Notes: generated by a model not told the origin, from the letters alone. Positions 53,017-61,661 are shown, counted from the first letter of the stretch. The stretch: DNA of 64,000 nucleotides from Paenibacillus sp. Marseille-Q4541 (GCF_018310695.1 NZ_JAGXCY010000021.1:1-64000); one strand, 5' to 3'. Translations and numbers: made by a program.

Positions 53017-53421
53017 TTAATTCTCCTGTCCCAAATTTTTGATGTTAATAGGAACAGGTGGAAACCATAAGACGTTCAGTTCGGATTCGCATTCGTGGAG
53101 GCCGAGTCGAGAACCGAATAGTGGTGATTCGAGACGGCGGCTGGCTTCGGCAATAAGAAGTTTCCCTCCGGTTGATGAGAAGGGAGTACCGTCCGTTCCA
53201 TTAATTTTCAGCACAATATTGTCAAGATACTCACTATCAAGAAATTGGGTATATTCGGATGCTAGAGATTGATAGGTGCTGACACGGGTTTGCTTAGCTG
53301 CGTTTTTCGGGTTATTCAGCTGTAATGATTGATTTTTTACTTGCTCTTGGGTGAGTGTTAGAAGTAGTTGGAGGAGATCATCATTCTCCAAAAATTTGAT
53401 TACACGAGAAGCGGTTGTCAT
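53017..53421 (-). CDS. Hypothetical protein
   Basis: A 134-aa protein starting MTTASRVIKFLENDDLLQLL, with GGAGG well placed before ATG 53421. The middle holds IVLKINGTDGTPFSSTGGKL and the end NVLWFPPVPINIKNLG. No family recognised. It may be the N-terminal part of a 338-residue protein if the TAA at 53017 is a mutation. Confidence 0.6.
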   Translation of the reverse strand: MTTASRVIKFLENDDLLQLLLTLTQEQVKNQSLQLNNPKNAAKQTRVSTYQSLASEYTQFLDSEYLDNIVLKINGTDGTPFSSTGGKLLIAEASRRLESPLFGSRLGLHECESELNVLWFPPVPINIKNLGQEN

Positions 53422-53726
53422 GAATAAACCTCCATATGAATAGTAGTCCGACAAATATCGACTGTTGTGTCTGGAAACGACTACCCGGTCAGAGCGTATA
53501 ATTTCCGGCGCTTTAGTTTTCAAGGAACAGTAGTATTTCTGAATTAAATATTACTTTAAGGAGCTCTTTTTTATCCAATAGGATACAAATATTGTAAATC
53601 ATCTGACTGGTAAGGAAGGTCTGTTTGATAAGCTATAATTGTTTCTTAACTAGTTTGATTAGAATTGATTTAATGAAATAAATCTATAATTATCATATAT
53701 TTTCTTGGATTTTCTTCTATGCAAAT

Positions 53727-53755
53727 AAATATGTCGCTACAATCAAATATGTCGC
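53727..53755. repeat. Direct repeat AAATATGTCGC x2
   Basis: The 11-mer occurs at 53727-53737 and 53745-53755, an 18-base period, in the AT-rich 360-base gap upstream of 53421. Such spacing suits binding of a regulator on one DNA face. I see nothing else in the gap apart from the terminator at 53763. Confidence 0.45.
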
Positions 53756-53762
53756 AGAACAA

Positions 53763-53802
53763 TAAAAAAAGAGAAGACACGCTAAAAGGTGCTCTTCTCT
53801 TC
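53763..53802 (-). terminator. Terminator of the IS630-like gene
   Basis: On the minus strand AAGAGAAGA pairs with TCTTCTCTT around a partly paired GCACC/GCGTG centre and runs into seven Ts. The stop codon of the IS630-like frame lies inside it. Confidence 0.75.
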
Positions 53803-54813
53803 GAAATATTTTGATAAAACATCATATGTTGTTTTTCCGAACTCTTTTGCTTTCGAACTTCTTTCCTTTATGCCGTTGGATTCTTTGTGGTCTAAAAGTG
53901 AGAATTTAGTTAGAATTGCTCTTCTAAAAGAACGGAGGGGCTCGAATATGAATGAAGAGGCGGGAAGATACTCAAGAATAATTGATTTGTTTCGGAGAGA
54001 GTATCTTCTTGTTTCTAGATTTTTTCCAATGATGCTCGATCTAGTTGTTAAAAATATGACTTGTTTCTTTCGTGATAGATTCGCAGCTTTGACGAAGAGT
54101 TTATTTACCTGCTTATTTTCATCAGCAATTGGATTTAAGAAGATACATCGAAGGTCGTTAGTCTTCAAATTCAATGCACAGAGCGCAATCTGAGGTGTTG
54201 CCTTTTTAGTCAAATCAATTTTCGCCTGCTCAATTTCCTCAGGGTCATCAATAGATCATCATCAATGAAAGGTTTTTTCCTGCTTTTAAATTTTACCTGC
54301 CTATTTTGGGTGCCTAAGTACAAGTGTCCAAATATCCAAATTGCTGTATCGTTATTTTGCTTCCACTTCCTGATCTTTGTCTTTAGCTCGGCATTCTGAG
54401 GGTATTTGCTTGGTGGTAGAACAATTGCTCTGAAGTAATTGCCGTGCCTTCTCTCTTGACACAATGATCTCAAATTCGTCCCATATATACTGTTGTAACA
54501 TGTGAGTTGTCCACTCGGAAAGCAAGAATCCAGATTCAGTGGGAGGTGAGGAGATAGCAGTTGTTATGGCTCGCATCTGGTCTCCTGAAAGCTTATAATT
54601 GTTGCCCGGTAGTCTTCTTGCCGGATCATGAATATCTGGCATCATTTTTAGATGTCTCTGTACAGTTCGAATACTTACCCCTAGTATCTCGGCAATTTCT
54701 TTAGTTGATTTTCCATCCTCGGCAAGTTGTCTTGCTAGGATGTTCCTAGCTTTGTATTTCGGTAAAGATCCATCTTCTAAGGCATATTTGATGTTTTTCT
54801 CCAAAATCAACAC
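53782..54813 (-). pseudogene. IS630-like (Tc1/mariner type) transposase-related protein, degenerate
   Basis: Three frames join into about 340 aa, the usual IS630 length. Frame one (54352-54813) has an HTH (STKEIAEILGVSIRTVQRHL) and a winged-helix part. Frame two (54210-54473) continues it with SKYPQNAELKTKIRKWKQN. Frame three, open from ~54255 to 53782, has IDDPEEIEQAKIDLTKKA, then ATPQIALCALNLKTNDLR and IILEYLPASSFIFEPLRS. The last segment aligns by eye with the IS630 block LPPYSPELNPIE, but the expected catalytic acids are not there. It is both frameshifted and catalytically worn. No IS ends were found. Confidence 0.5.
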
Positions 54814-54921
54814 GCATCTTTCGTTATATTGTCTGAAGTCATTCGCTCATCAAGAGAGTATTTGTATGCTAGAGTAGCTTAATGATTTTAACTGTGTGCT
54901 TTCTATGATCCTACGTGCCGC

Positions 54922-54940
54922 ACGCCGAGCGTCTCGGCGT
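54922..54940. repeat. GC-rich palindrome upstream of the IS630-like gene
   Basis: ACGCCGAG and CTCGGCGT flank a CGT loop, an 8-bp perfect stem in very AT-rich DNA. No T-tract follows on either strand, so it is more likely an operator or recombination site than a terminator. The rest of 54814-55051 holds no gene that I can support. Confidence 0.5.
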
Positions 54941-55051
54941 TATACAGATATATAATATACATTTATTTTCAAATTTATTTACAAAGTATGTATCAACAAA
55001 GACTTTAGCAATTTTGACTGTTTGTTAGAGTAAGGTTCTAGAAGTAATTCT

Positions 55052-55093
55052 AGAAAAAAAGAAGGGTCTACCGGATGATTCCGGTAGACCCAA
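55052..55093 (-). terminator. Terminator of the secreted-protein gene
   Basis: GGGTCTACCGG pairs with CCGGTAGACCC over 11 bp around ATGATT; reading the minus strand, TTCTTTTTTT follows. Confidence 0.9.
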
Positions 55094-55097
55094 ACAA

Positions 55098-56453
55098 TTA
55101 ATAGTCGGCCAGTCCAAGATAGTGCATTGAGAACAGGTTTTCGAAGCTGTTCGCGGAATACATGGCATTAAATCCGTAAAACCGAGAGGTGTTCTTGTTG
55201 GCCACGGTCAGGGTTGCGTAGGCCACGTCAGCCTCAAAGAAGCTCTGCAGGCGGGTTTTGCCGCTGCCAATCGCCTCGTAGTACTTGTAGACGAAGAAGA
55301 ATGGATTATCCCACTCTAGATGCTCCTTATCCACCGCGACGTAGTCGTTCCAGTCGTCCCCCGTCTCACCCTCCGGCGTGGGGATGTGGAGCCACAGATA
55401 GTTAAAGACACCCCTGCCGAACATCGGGACGGTATGGGCGATAGGATTGATCATTTTCCCTTTCAATAGGCCGTCATGGACGACACTGTTCCCGTCAAGA
55501 CCCACAGCGGCGTCGAAGTTCCAGAGGAAGGCCGTATAGTAGTTCGCATTCAGGCCGGCGACGCTCTTACGGTCGAAGAAATATTTCATATTTTCTTTTT
55601 TCAGGGAAGCCCCACCGCTGTCACCTCGGCTGCCCACCACAAGGTCCATTACTCCAGTCTTATTCTCCTTAGCCAAGTTCACAGCCAGATCCTTATAATA
55701 TATGCGTTGGTCGGTATTTTGAAAAAGGCTGAATTCCTTGTTCTCTTTTAGGCGGTTCATGAAGAATGCAATGTCGTCCTGAGCGGTGTCCAGTCCTTTT
55801 TGAAACTCGACAGGGGCCGAAAGGACAACGGTCGGAACAGATTTACCTTTGGTCTGCATACGGTAGGTGTCATAGTTGCCGATGTACTTGGCGATCTCGC
55901 CCTTCGTTAAAGGCAGGCGGGAGACGGGCCATTCCGGGATGACGCTGATCGGAAGCTTCTCCTGAACGATGCCGTAGACGGAGACGTCCTTCAGGTACTT
56001 GCTGTCGTTTTTGAAGTTAGAATAGAGGAAGTCGGATACGAACTTGTCATTCTTATTTTCCTCGACCCCGTTCCATTCGGCGTTTCCCAGAAAAAACTTC
56101 ATCTTGTGGGTGTAAGTGAAGGAAGGCACGTCGCTAGCCAGGCCGAAGATCTGGACACCGGCGACCTTGCCGCCTACTTTCTTCTGATAGGCTTTCAGTG
56201 CATCATAAAGCTTAGGTGCAGTGGCATAACCCTTGGCGTCAAACGAGATGTTATTGGTGTTCTTGAATTTTGCCATGTACAGTTTGATAGCAGCGAGATC
56301 TTTACTGTCGACCTTAGCGCTATTGTAGACAAAGTAATAGTTTTCCTTTACAGGTGTAGCAGTCTTTTCAGCGGCGTTAGCGAAGCTACCGAAAGGGAGA
56401 AGGGTTAATATTAGTATAAAAAGAAATATGGAATTATATCGGAATCTATTCAC
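55098..56453 (-). CDS. Secreted protein of unknown function
   Basis: A 451-aa protein with a clear signal peptide (FLFILILTLLPFGSFANA, cut near residue 28). The mature part has no motif I recognise; it contains VGSRGDSGGASLKK and a C-terminal region rich in Phe, Tyr and Trp. Its third-codon positions are richer in G and C than those of its neighbours, suggesting separate acquisition. AGGAGG precedes the ATG and a strong terminator follows, so it is an independent, apparently intact unit. It might be an enzyme or a surface factor; no function is claimed. Confidence 0.7.
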   Translation of the reverse strand: MNRFRYNSIFLFILILTLLPFGSFANAAEKTATPVKENYYFVYNSAKVDSKDLAAIKLYMAKFKNTNNISFDAKGYATAPKLYDALKAYQKKVGGKVAGVQIFGLASDVPSFTYTHKMKFFLGNAEWNGVEENKNDKFVSDFLYSNFKNDSKYLKDVSVYGIVQEKLPISVIPEWPVSRLPLTKGEIAKYIGNYDTYRMQTKGKSVPTVVLSAPVEFQKGLDTAQDDIAFFMNRLKENKEFSLFQNTDQRIYYKDLAVNLAKENKTGVMDLVVGSRGDSGGASLKKENMKYFFDRKSVAGLNANYYTAFLWNFDAAVGLDGNSVVHDGLLKGKMINPIAHTVPMFGRGVFNYLWLHIPTPEGETGDDWNDYVAVDKEHLEWDNPFFFVYKYYEAIGSGKTRLQSFFEADVAYATLTVANKNTSRFYGFNAMYSANSFENLFSMHYLGLADY

Positions 56454-56572
56454 TTACAATGTACCTCCTAAGGTTATCCTATTGATGTGTATTTTACGAT
56501 AAAATCAATTTTGAGAATAAGAAAATAGCGAAAAACTATGAGATATGTCTCCGCCTATTAAGCTTATATCTA

Positions 56573-56910
56573 TTGACGCTGGTAGGTGCCAGAATTAAGA
56601 CGTTGCGGACACAAATGGGACTGTCTCAGGTGGAGCTTGCAGAAAGAGCAAAATCACAAGACACCTACATTGGAGAAATTGAGCGGGGGAACCGTAATAT
56701 TTCACTGAAGATGTTGGTGAAAATAGTCGATACTTTGGAGGTGTCTGTGACGACCTTTTTGAGAAAACTGAAAGCCTGCTCAAATAGCAGCAGCATATCG
56801 AAATTGTGAGATCAAAGCTACAAAGTCGCTCTCTTGAGGATGTCAGGTTGGTGCAGCGTATGCTTGATGATCTATTCAACAACATAGATGAACAATACCG
56901 TAGAAAATAG
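56573..56910 (+). pseudogene. XRE-family repressor, frameshift and stop
   Basis: The frame from TTG 56573 gives a normal Cro/CI HTH (IKTLRTQMGLSQVELAERA, YIGEIERGNRNISLKMLVKI). At a run of Ts near 56757 the sense passes to another frame: EKTESLLK, then a TAG, then HIEIVRSKLQSRSLEDVRLV to a TAG at 56908. The C-terminal helices are thus cut off. It was probably the regulator of an element; the HTH alone could still be made (78 aa). Confidence 0.7.
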
Positions 56911-56981
56911 AGGAGTGGGCTTAGAAGCAGTTGTTCTTTGCCCGTTCCTTTTTACTTTTGGATGATTCATGACTGTTATAT

Positions 56982-57344
56982 TTATTTTTTGTATTTTGGA
57001 TTTATCTTTACAGTAAGATTGGCATGATGTTTGTGAAAACCCATATTTCTCGTAGACTGGTTGGCTTGTTGTGTAAATGCCTCAGCCATCGCAGGTTCAT
57101 CAAACAGAAAGTAATCTCTGCCTTTCTGCTTTCCTAGCAAGGCAATGAAGGCATAGTTGTAGCTACCTGGATTGCAGATGCCTCCACTACCTAAAGGGAT
57201 CAGATTCATAATGTCCTGAATGTCTAGTTGTTCGGGGCTTTCAGGCTGATTGTCCAGTGCAAGTAAGAGGCAAGCAAACAGGCGATCTGCATTTGCTCTT
57301 TCGGTAATTAGGTTCAGATTGAACCGTTGGCTGCTTACCGTTTC
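56982..57344 (-). pseudogene. 3' remainder of the gene at 57345-58013
   Basis: Directly after the TAG of the 57345-58013 frame, in the same frame, comes VSSQRFNLNLITERANADRL; a frameshift near 57275 then leads to LALDNQPESPEQLDIQDI and on to a 75-codon frame ending at 56982 (LIPLGSGGICNPGSYNYAFI, YFLFDEPAMAEAF). It has no ribosome site of its own. It therefore looks like the lost C-terminal part of one longer protein. Confidence 0.55.
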
Positions 57345-58013
57345 CTAGTCCAACACCGTTATGATTGGTTCGGGTTGATTCGGTGAACTTTCGGCCACTT
57401 TGCTTAGGACATCTCGGTATCCGTAGGCAAACAAAAAGCGACCTAGCTTCAAGGAAGCCTGATCGCCGAGGATGGATTGTGTCTTGGGCAGAAGTTGACG
57501 GTAGAAGTGAGTGTAATGCTCCACAGATATAGCAACATCTTCAAGCTCTACGCATTCATCTGGTAGTTCAGCTTCTGTGAGCAGGTCGTTCATGCCTTTG
57601 ACGCTGCGTGAATCGGTAAGTTCGATTTGCTCGGAACAAAGAAGATGAGTAAGAAAGGCGACCGTGTTGAAGGCGTATTCACCTTTTCCAAGCAAGTCTG
57701 TCCAGTAGGAGATGACAAATGGCGGTTCGGGTATATACTGCTCAACAAAGTTCTTCCAATGGCTAATGACAGTCAGATGCAGCTTTTTATATGGGTAGTG
57801 GCTGCTCTGCTGCCATTTGCCACAAGACCATGACAGGGCAGCACGTAGTGTATCGGCTTCGATAGTGGCAGGATCGGCGAACTGTTGCCTCCAAACCTCC
57901 AACGGCTCAACGGGATATTTGGCAAAAGGGAAGCGGCTATGGTGCAGTTCATGGTGTGTTTTTACAAGTGCAACCAGTGATTTTTTCTTGGCGTCGGTGA
58001 GTTGTAGGGACAT
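57345..58013 (-). CDS. Hypothetical protein, probably truncated
   Basis: A 222-aa protein starting MSLQLTDAKKKSLVALVKTH, rich in Trp and aromatic residues (WSCGKWQQSSHYPYKKLHL). AAAGGAG precedes the ATG. It is third gene of a run with 58047-58430 and 58427-58852. Coding sense seems to continue past its TAG (see 56982-57344), so the product may lack ~120 C-terminal residues. No family recognised. Confidence 0.6.
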   Translation of the reverse strand: MSLQLTDAKKKSLVALVKTHHELHHSRFPFAKYPVEPLEVWRQQFADPATIEADTLRAALSWSCGKWQQSSHYPYKKLHLTVISHWKNFVEQYIPEPPFVISYWTDLLGKGEYAFNTVAFLTHLLCSEQIELTDSRSVKGMNDLLTEAELPDECVELEDVAISVEHYTHFYRQLLPKTQSILGDQASLKLGRFLFAYGYRDVLSKVAESSPNQPEPIITVLD

Positions 58014-58046
58014 TGAAAGATTGCTCCTTTCAGTGGTTTAATTGGG

Positions 58047-58430
58047 TTAGCCGGAGTTTGCTAGGAGCCATTGTTCTATTTCCAAGGGATGTATGCCATG
58101 TAACGTAAAAAACGTCATGCTGCACTCGTTGTCCAACATGACGAAGATTTTATATAGGGTTTGGTCATCATTAAAGGTATATCGTTCGATATATTCAGGG
58201 TAATACTTACCTGCCGAGCAGGAGAAGGCTGCTTGATCGTGCTGAATGGGAGTAAGCTGATCGGTGGTTTCCAGAATGAACAACCATTGACCAGGCGGCG
58301 GGAAGACTTCATCTTCAAGTGCGGAGCGACGTTGTTGCATGTAATTGTGGATGAATGTAAGGCAGTCGTTAGGAATATCGCTATTCTTTAGTAGGTTTGC
58401 CCAATGTGTATCAGATGTTAGATCGATCAT
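58047..58430 (-). CDS. Hypothetical protein
   Basis: A 127-aa acidic protein (PPPGQWLFILETTDQLTPIQ, HPLEIEQWLLANSG at the end). AGGAGG precedes the ATG, and the start overlaps the stop of the gene upstream by four bases (ATGA), showing coupling. No family recognised. Confidence 0.65.
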   Translation of the reverse strand: MIDLTSDTHWANLLKNSDIPNDCLTFIHNYMQQRRSALEDEVFPPPGQWLFILETTDQLTPIQHDQAAFSCSAGKYYPEYIERYTFNDDQTLYKIFVMLDNECSMTFFTLHGIHPLEIEQWLLANSG

Positions 58431-58852
58431 TTTTCTGGTTCCTCCTGATGACTATTGTCTTGTGGGCTATCCCCGTAGCGGGGGTGGTTGTTAGCTTTTG
58501 CTGCTTCAAGGGCTTCAGGCGAAACATAGAATGGCTCAGCCAGTTCTAATACCCAGCCCAGTGCAAACTCAATGGGACTTCCTTCAATAGCTGGAGGCCC
58601 ATCTGCCCAATCTTTTTCTAGAGTGAATTGGATGCTGTCCTCGTCCATCGTTACAAACAAATCTGTCCCGTCATAATAAGGGTTTACTGTGTCTCCTTCT
58701 TTAAAAGTAAGAGCGACCCGTACTTGGTGTACGGGTCGCTCTTTTTTGCCACATTGAATTTGAGTTTCTGAGATTGCTAGGAAATGAATGTCGCCTTCGG
58801 AATTGAAGGCTGACTCGAACAGTGATAGCAGCCCTTTTTGTACTTCATTCAT
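58427..58852 (-). CDS. Hypothetical protein, first gene of a three-gene unit
   Basis: A 141-aa acidic protein starting MNEVQKGLLSLFESAFNSEG; GGAGG is spaced correctly before ATG 58852. Residues near 42-50 (KERPVHQVRV) are encoded by a perfect DNA palindrome. A decayed second copy of the gene lies at 61662-61988. No family recognised. Confidence 0.65.
   Translation of the reverse strand: MNEVQKGLLSLFESAFNSEGDIHFLAISETQIQCGKKERPVHQVRVALTFKEGDTVNPYYDGTDLFVTMDEDSIQFTLEKDWADGPPAIEGSPIEFALGWVLELAEPFYVSPEALEAAKANNHPRYGDSPQDNSHQEEPEK
58711..58747 (+). terminator. Perfect terminator-like hairpin inside a minus-strand gene
   Basis: GAGCGACCCGTAC (58711-58723) pairs perfectly with GTACGGGTCGCTC (58729-58741) around TTGGT, and six Ts follow on the plus strand. 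It would stop antisense transcription through the gene at 58427-58852. Largely kept in the decayed copy near 61889. Confidence 0.6.
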
Positions 58853-59145
58853 TTTGATTACCTCCATCATTCGTATTCAAAGATATGATATAAAAATGAA
58901 ATTTGGTTTATTATAAGTTATATAGTTTTAAAGGAAAGTGAAATTCTTTCTTCTGCAAAAATCTAAATCCAACGAATAGGTGGATCGGAAAATAAGGGCT
59001 AATCTCCCGATTTATATGTTTTTATTTAACCTTTCGTTTTATCTTCCTTTCGAAAGGGAAAGATGGTATTAAAAATTTAATGTGTGCATAAGGCTGTATA
59101 AGGGTGTATAAGATCATTTTCGCAGTAGCGATCGGGGGGATTTGA

Positions 59146-59328
59146 TTGAGTGACTTAAATTTTTCAAAAGAAGAAATGAAACGGCTCTCCGAATTACTTA
59201 AGTATGCATATGATGCTATTGAATATTGGTTTGAAGGCTGTGATGTTGATGACAAAACATTTAATGATAATATTCATCAAAAAAATGAATGTGAATATTT
59301 TATAAATAAAATAGATAAGCAGGGGTAG
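59146..59328 (+). CDS. Small hypothetical protein
   Basis: A 60-aa acidic, aromatic protein starting MSDLNFSKEEMKRLSELLKY, with GGGGGG six bases before a TTG start. It is the only plus-strand gene in this part apart from the broken XRE gene and the endonuclease, and it converges on the AAA-TOPRIM gene. The AT-rich 275 bases before it hold no other gene. It could be a free-standing small gene or a partner of the neighbouring system. Confidence 0.5.
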   Translation: MSDLNFSKEEMKRLSELLKYAYDAIEYWFEGCDVDDKTFNDNIHQKNECEYFINKIDKQG

Positions 59329-59347
59329 CTCTGCTTATCTATTATTT
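59311..59347. terminator. Bidirectional hairpin between the small gene and the AAA-TOPRIM gene
   Basis: A 12-bp stem ATAGATAAGCAG / CTGCTTATCTAT, with ATTATTT on the right and an A/T-rich run on the left. It includes the stop codon of the small gene. Confidence 0.7.
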
Positions 59348-59355
59348 AGGATGAC

Positions 59356-61326
59356 TTAATTTATGGATAGTTTCTGTTTTATAAGATTCAGTAGTATATT
59401 GTAGGGAGATGACGGTTCTGACAGTGAAACTTTTAGAAGCTCCTTTTTAAATCTTTCCTGAGTTATACCTAGTATTCTTCCGACTTCAGTAGAGGCAATG
59501 TTGAGTACTTGTTTACCTGGGCAGAGGCAGATCCAGTCCCAGCTACTTTGGTCATATTTTGCTTCCGATTCTTGAAAACGCTGAATTGCAGAGTCTTTTA
59601 ATGAGTTAATTTGATCCTCACTTAGTAGATTATTGATATAGTTCGTATAACTAGCCTCCGTATCAACCGGTATATCGCGGTGTTTTACGTTAATGTGATA
59701 GTCAAGTATATCATTTCTAACTTTATTATTGAGATAAAGTTTCTTTAGTGTGGGTATTTGTTGATCGGCAACTTGCTTCAATATTGTCGATATAATTTCA
59801 TGAGTTATCGAATCGGGTTCTGCCGCTAGATTCTTTGCAGCTTTTAACCAAACGTCATTGTCGAGAAGGTAATTCTCAATTTCATGTCTACCTAGTAAGA
59901 TAAACTCTGGATTATCAATAAAAGCTTGCACTCTTTCATCGTTAGTAACATCACGATCCAATAAAAAGACAAAGTGTTGATTATGGATATGTTGCTCAAC
60001 CTCTTTAATTCCAGTGTAAATTTCAATTAGCCGTTCACAATTTCCGATTTTTTCAATTGTAACATTATGCTGTTGACACATTGGGGTTAATAATTCAATT
60101 TCCTGTTCCCCCTCAACAAAGAGAATCTTACTATATAGGCTACTAACTCCTAATTCTCTTAGTTTCTTTTCACAAGTCTCATATTGCAGCAGGGTTAAAC
60201 CTGTATTTTCTAAGGCAAAATTACTACCGATATTAAATAACGACATAATTAGCACTTTTGAGTGTGTAAAAAAGAAAGTTTGCGAAATTTTGTTGGACGA
60301 AGTAATTGGTAGGTATGAATTCACTTTCGAAACAAGAGAAGCGGATCCCGGCATTTTTTTTATGGTTTGTATATAGGTCTCTTCATTGTTACATAACTGA
60401 TTTAGTAGTTTGGCAAATTTGCAGATTAGATCCTCGTGTAAATGATTCTCTGGTTCATCGACCAGTAAAATACTTATTCGTCCTACCAAGTTTAAATAAA
60501 GGAACAAATAGAAGACAGTCTTCTCTCCAGCACTAAGGTGTCGCATATCATATTTTTTCCCACCTGTTTCACTATTTGTAACCAAATTAACAATTTCATC
60601 GGGTCTAAAATTGTTTAAAGAAAAGTTGGAAAAAGATATGTGAGGGAAGAGTTGTTTAAAGAGCAATGTTGCTAGCTTGAAATATAAATCCTGTTTTCCT
60701 TTAGTTGGTATCAATCTTTCATATGCATAATCCATTAATAAATTTTTATAAAGTAAATGGAACGTCTCGCGTGGCGAGAATATCATATTCAGTGTTAACC
60801 AGGATTCTCTACTTAGAGCCAGTTCATTTCTTGTGGTAATGTTTAATTCGGAAAAGGGTGTATTTGTTTCATTATAGTGCTTATTGGATTCGATAAAGAC
60901 AATTACTTCTGTGGGATTCTCTAGATTCCAATATTGATCTAACTTTTCCACGTCCTCTGGGCTTATAGATAAATTCCAATTGATTGTATCGGGAGTTACC
61001 TCCGCATTAAGTGTGATTACAACGACAGTAGTATCCTCTAAAATAAAATCTACTGTTATAGCAGCGGTTCTTGCGCATAACGTATCGTTCAATTTACTTA
61101 AGAAGAATTCTTTTGCGTTAAATGTGAAGTTGCTCTCAGGAAATTTACTTTGAAGTTTTTGGAAAAAATATGCTTGTTGTACAAGAAGCAAGGAGTCCGC
61201 TATAGTTGTTTTACCAGAACCATTTTTACCGCTTATAGTGTTTGTATTTTTAGCTTGAGAAAAATCAAAAGTAGTTTCCTCAGAAAATTTCTTAAAACCT
61301 TTGATTACAAGTTTAATTAGTTGCAT
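59356..61326 (-). CDS. AAA (ABC-type) ATPase fused to TOPRIM/DUF4435-like domain, OLD/PARIS-like
   Basis: A 656-aa protein. The ATPase half (~1-370) begins MQLIKLVIKGFKKFSEETTF, with Walker A GKNGSGKT at 33-40, the signature-like RHLSAGEKTVFYLF and Walker B ISILLVDEPENHLHEDL. The second half has TOPRIM-like acids: LFVEGEQEIELL, then FVFLLDRDVTNDE, then LGRHEIENYLLD, as in OLD nucleases and DUF4435 proteins. In PARIS defence AriA (ATPase) and AriB (DUF4435) may be fused; the same architecture is seen here. ATG 61326 is chosen over 61362 because the protein then starts with the family's beta strand. It lies next to a restriction system. Anti-phage function is inferred. Confidence 0.75.
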   Translation of the reverse strand: MQLIKLVIKGFKKFSEETTFDFSQAKNTNTISGKNGSGKTTIADSLLLVQQAYFFQKLQSKFPESNFTFNAKEFFLSKLNDTLCARTAAITVDFILEDTTVVVITLNAEVTPDTINWNLSISPEDVEKLDQYWNLENPTEVIVFIESNKHYNETNTPFSELNITTRNELALSRESWLTLNMIFSPRETFHLLYKNLLMDYAYERLIPTKGKQDLYFKLATLLFKQLFPHISFSNFSLNNFRPDEIVNLVTNSETGGKKYDMRHLSAGEKTVFYLFLYLNLVGRISILLVDEPENHLHEDLICKFAKLLNQLCNNEETYIQTIKKMPGSASLVSKVNSYLPITSSNKISQTFFFTHSKVLIMSLFNIGSNFALENTGLTLLQYETCEKKLRELGVSSLYSKILFVEGEQEIELLTPMCQQHNVTIEKIGNCERLIEIYTGIKEVEQHIHNQHFVFLLDRDVTNDERVQAFIDNPEFILLGRHEIENYLLDNDVWLKAAKNLAAEPDSITHEIISTILKQVADQQIPTLKKLYLNNKVRNDILDYHINVKHRDIPVDTEASYTNYINNLLSEDQINSLKDSAIQRFQESEAKYDQSSWDWICLCPGKQVLNIASTEVGRILGITQERFKKELLKVSLSEPSSPYNILLNLIKQKLSIN

Positions 61327-61362
61327 ATTTATGACCGCTCCATCCCATTTTACAAATAACAA

Positions 61363-61661
61363 CAGTATTCATCATTTTAACACAGGGAATATATGGAGTC
61401 TATGGATATAGACCTTTATAAGGGACTAAAGTCGCATGCGATATTAGGTTGTTTATCATGACGATATCGCCGCGTTGGGAGGCGCACGCGTTATAGGAAT
61501 AGAATGATACTTAAGAAAAATCTTAATAAAGTCTTGCATGTATATAGAGGGGGTAGATGTTACACGAAGTCCATAATGTTTGACCTCGCTTGTAGAGAAG
61601 AAGTAAACCGGCAATTTTAATTTTGTATGGATTGTTTTTTGTGTTTAGCTGGTCGACTGCT
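61363..61661. other. Non-coding stretch upstream of the AAA-TOPRIM gene
   Basis: No gene is visible. The segment contains a 10-bp palindrome TCGCATGCGA at 61432-61441 and presumably the promoter of the AAA-TOPRIM gene, but I cannot place its boxes with confidence. Confidence 0.4.

Noticed and set aside
53789..54193. 134-codon plus-strand frame opposite the IS630-like gene
   Set aside because: The minus strand has the transposase-like sense and a matching terminator; the plus frame shows no motif or ribosome site.
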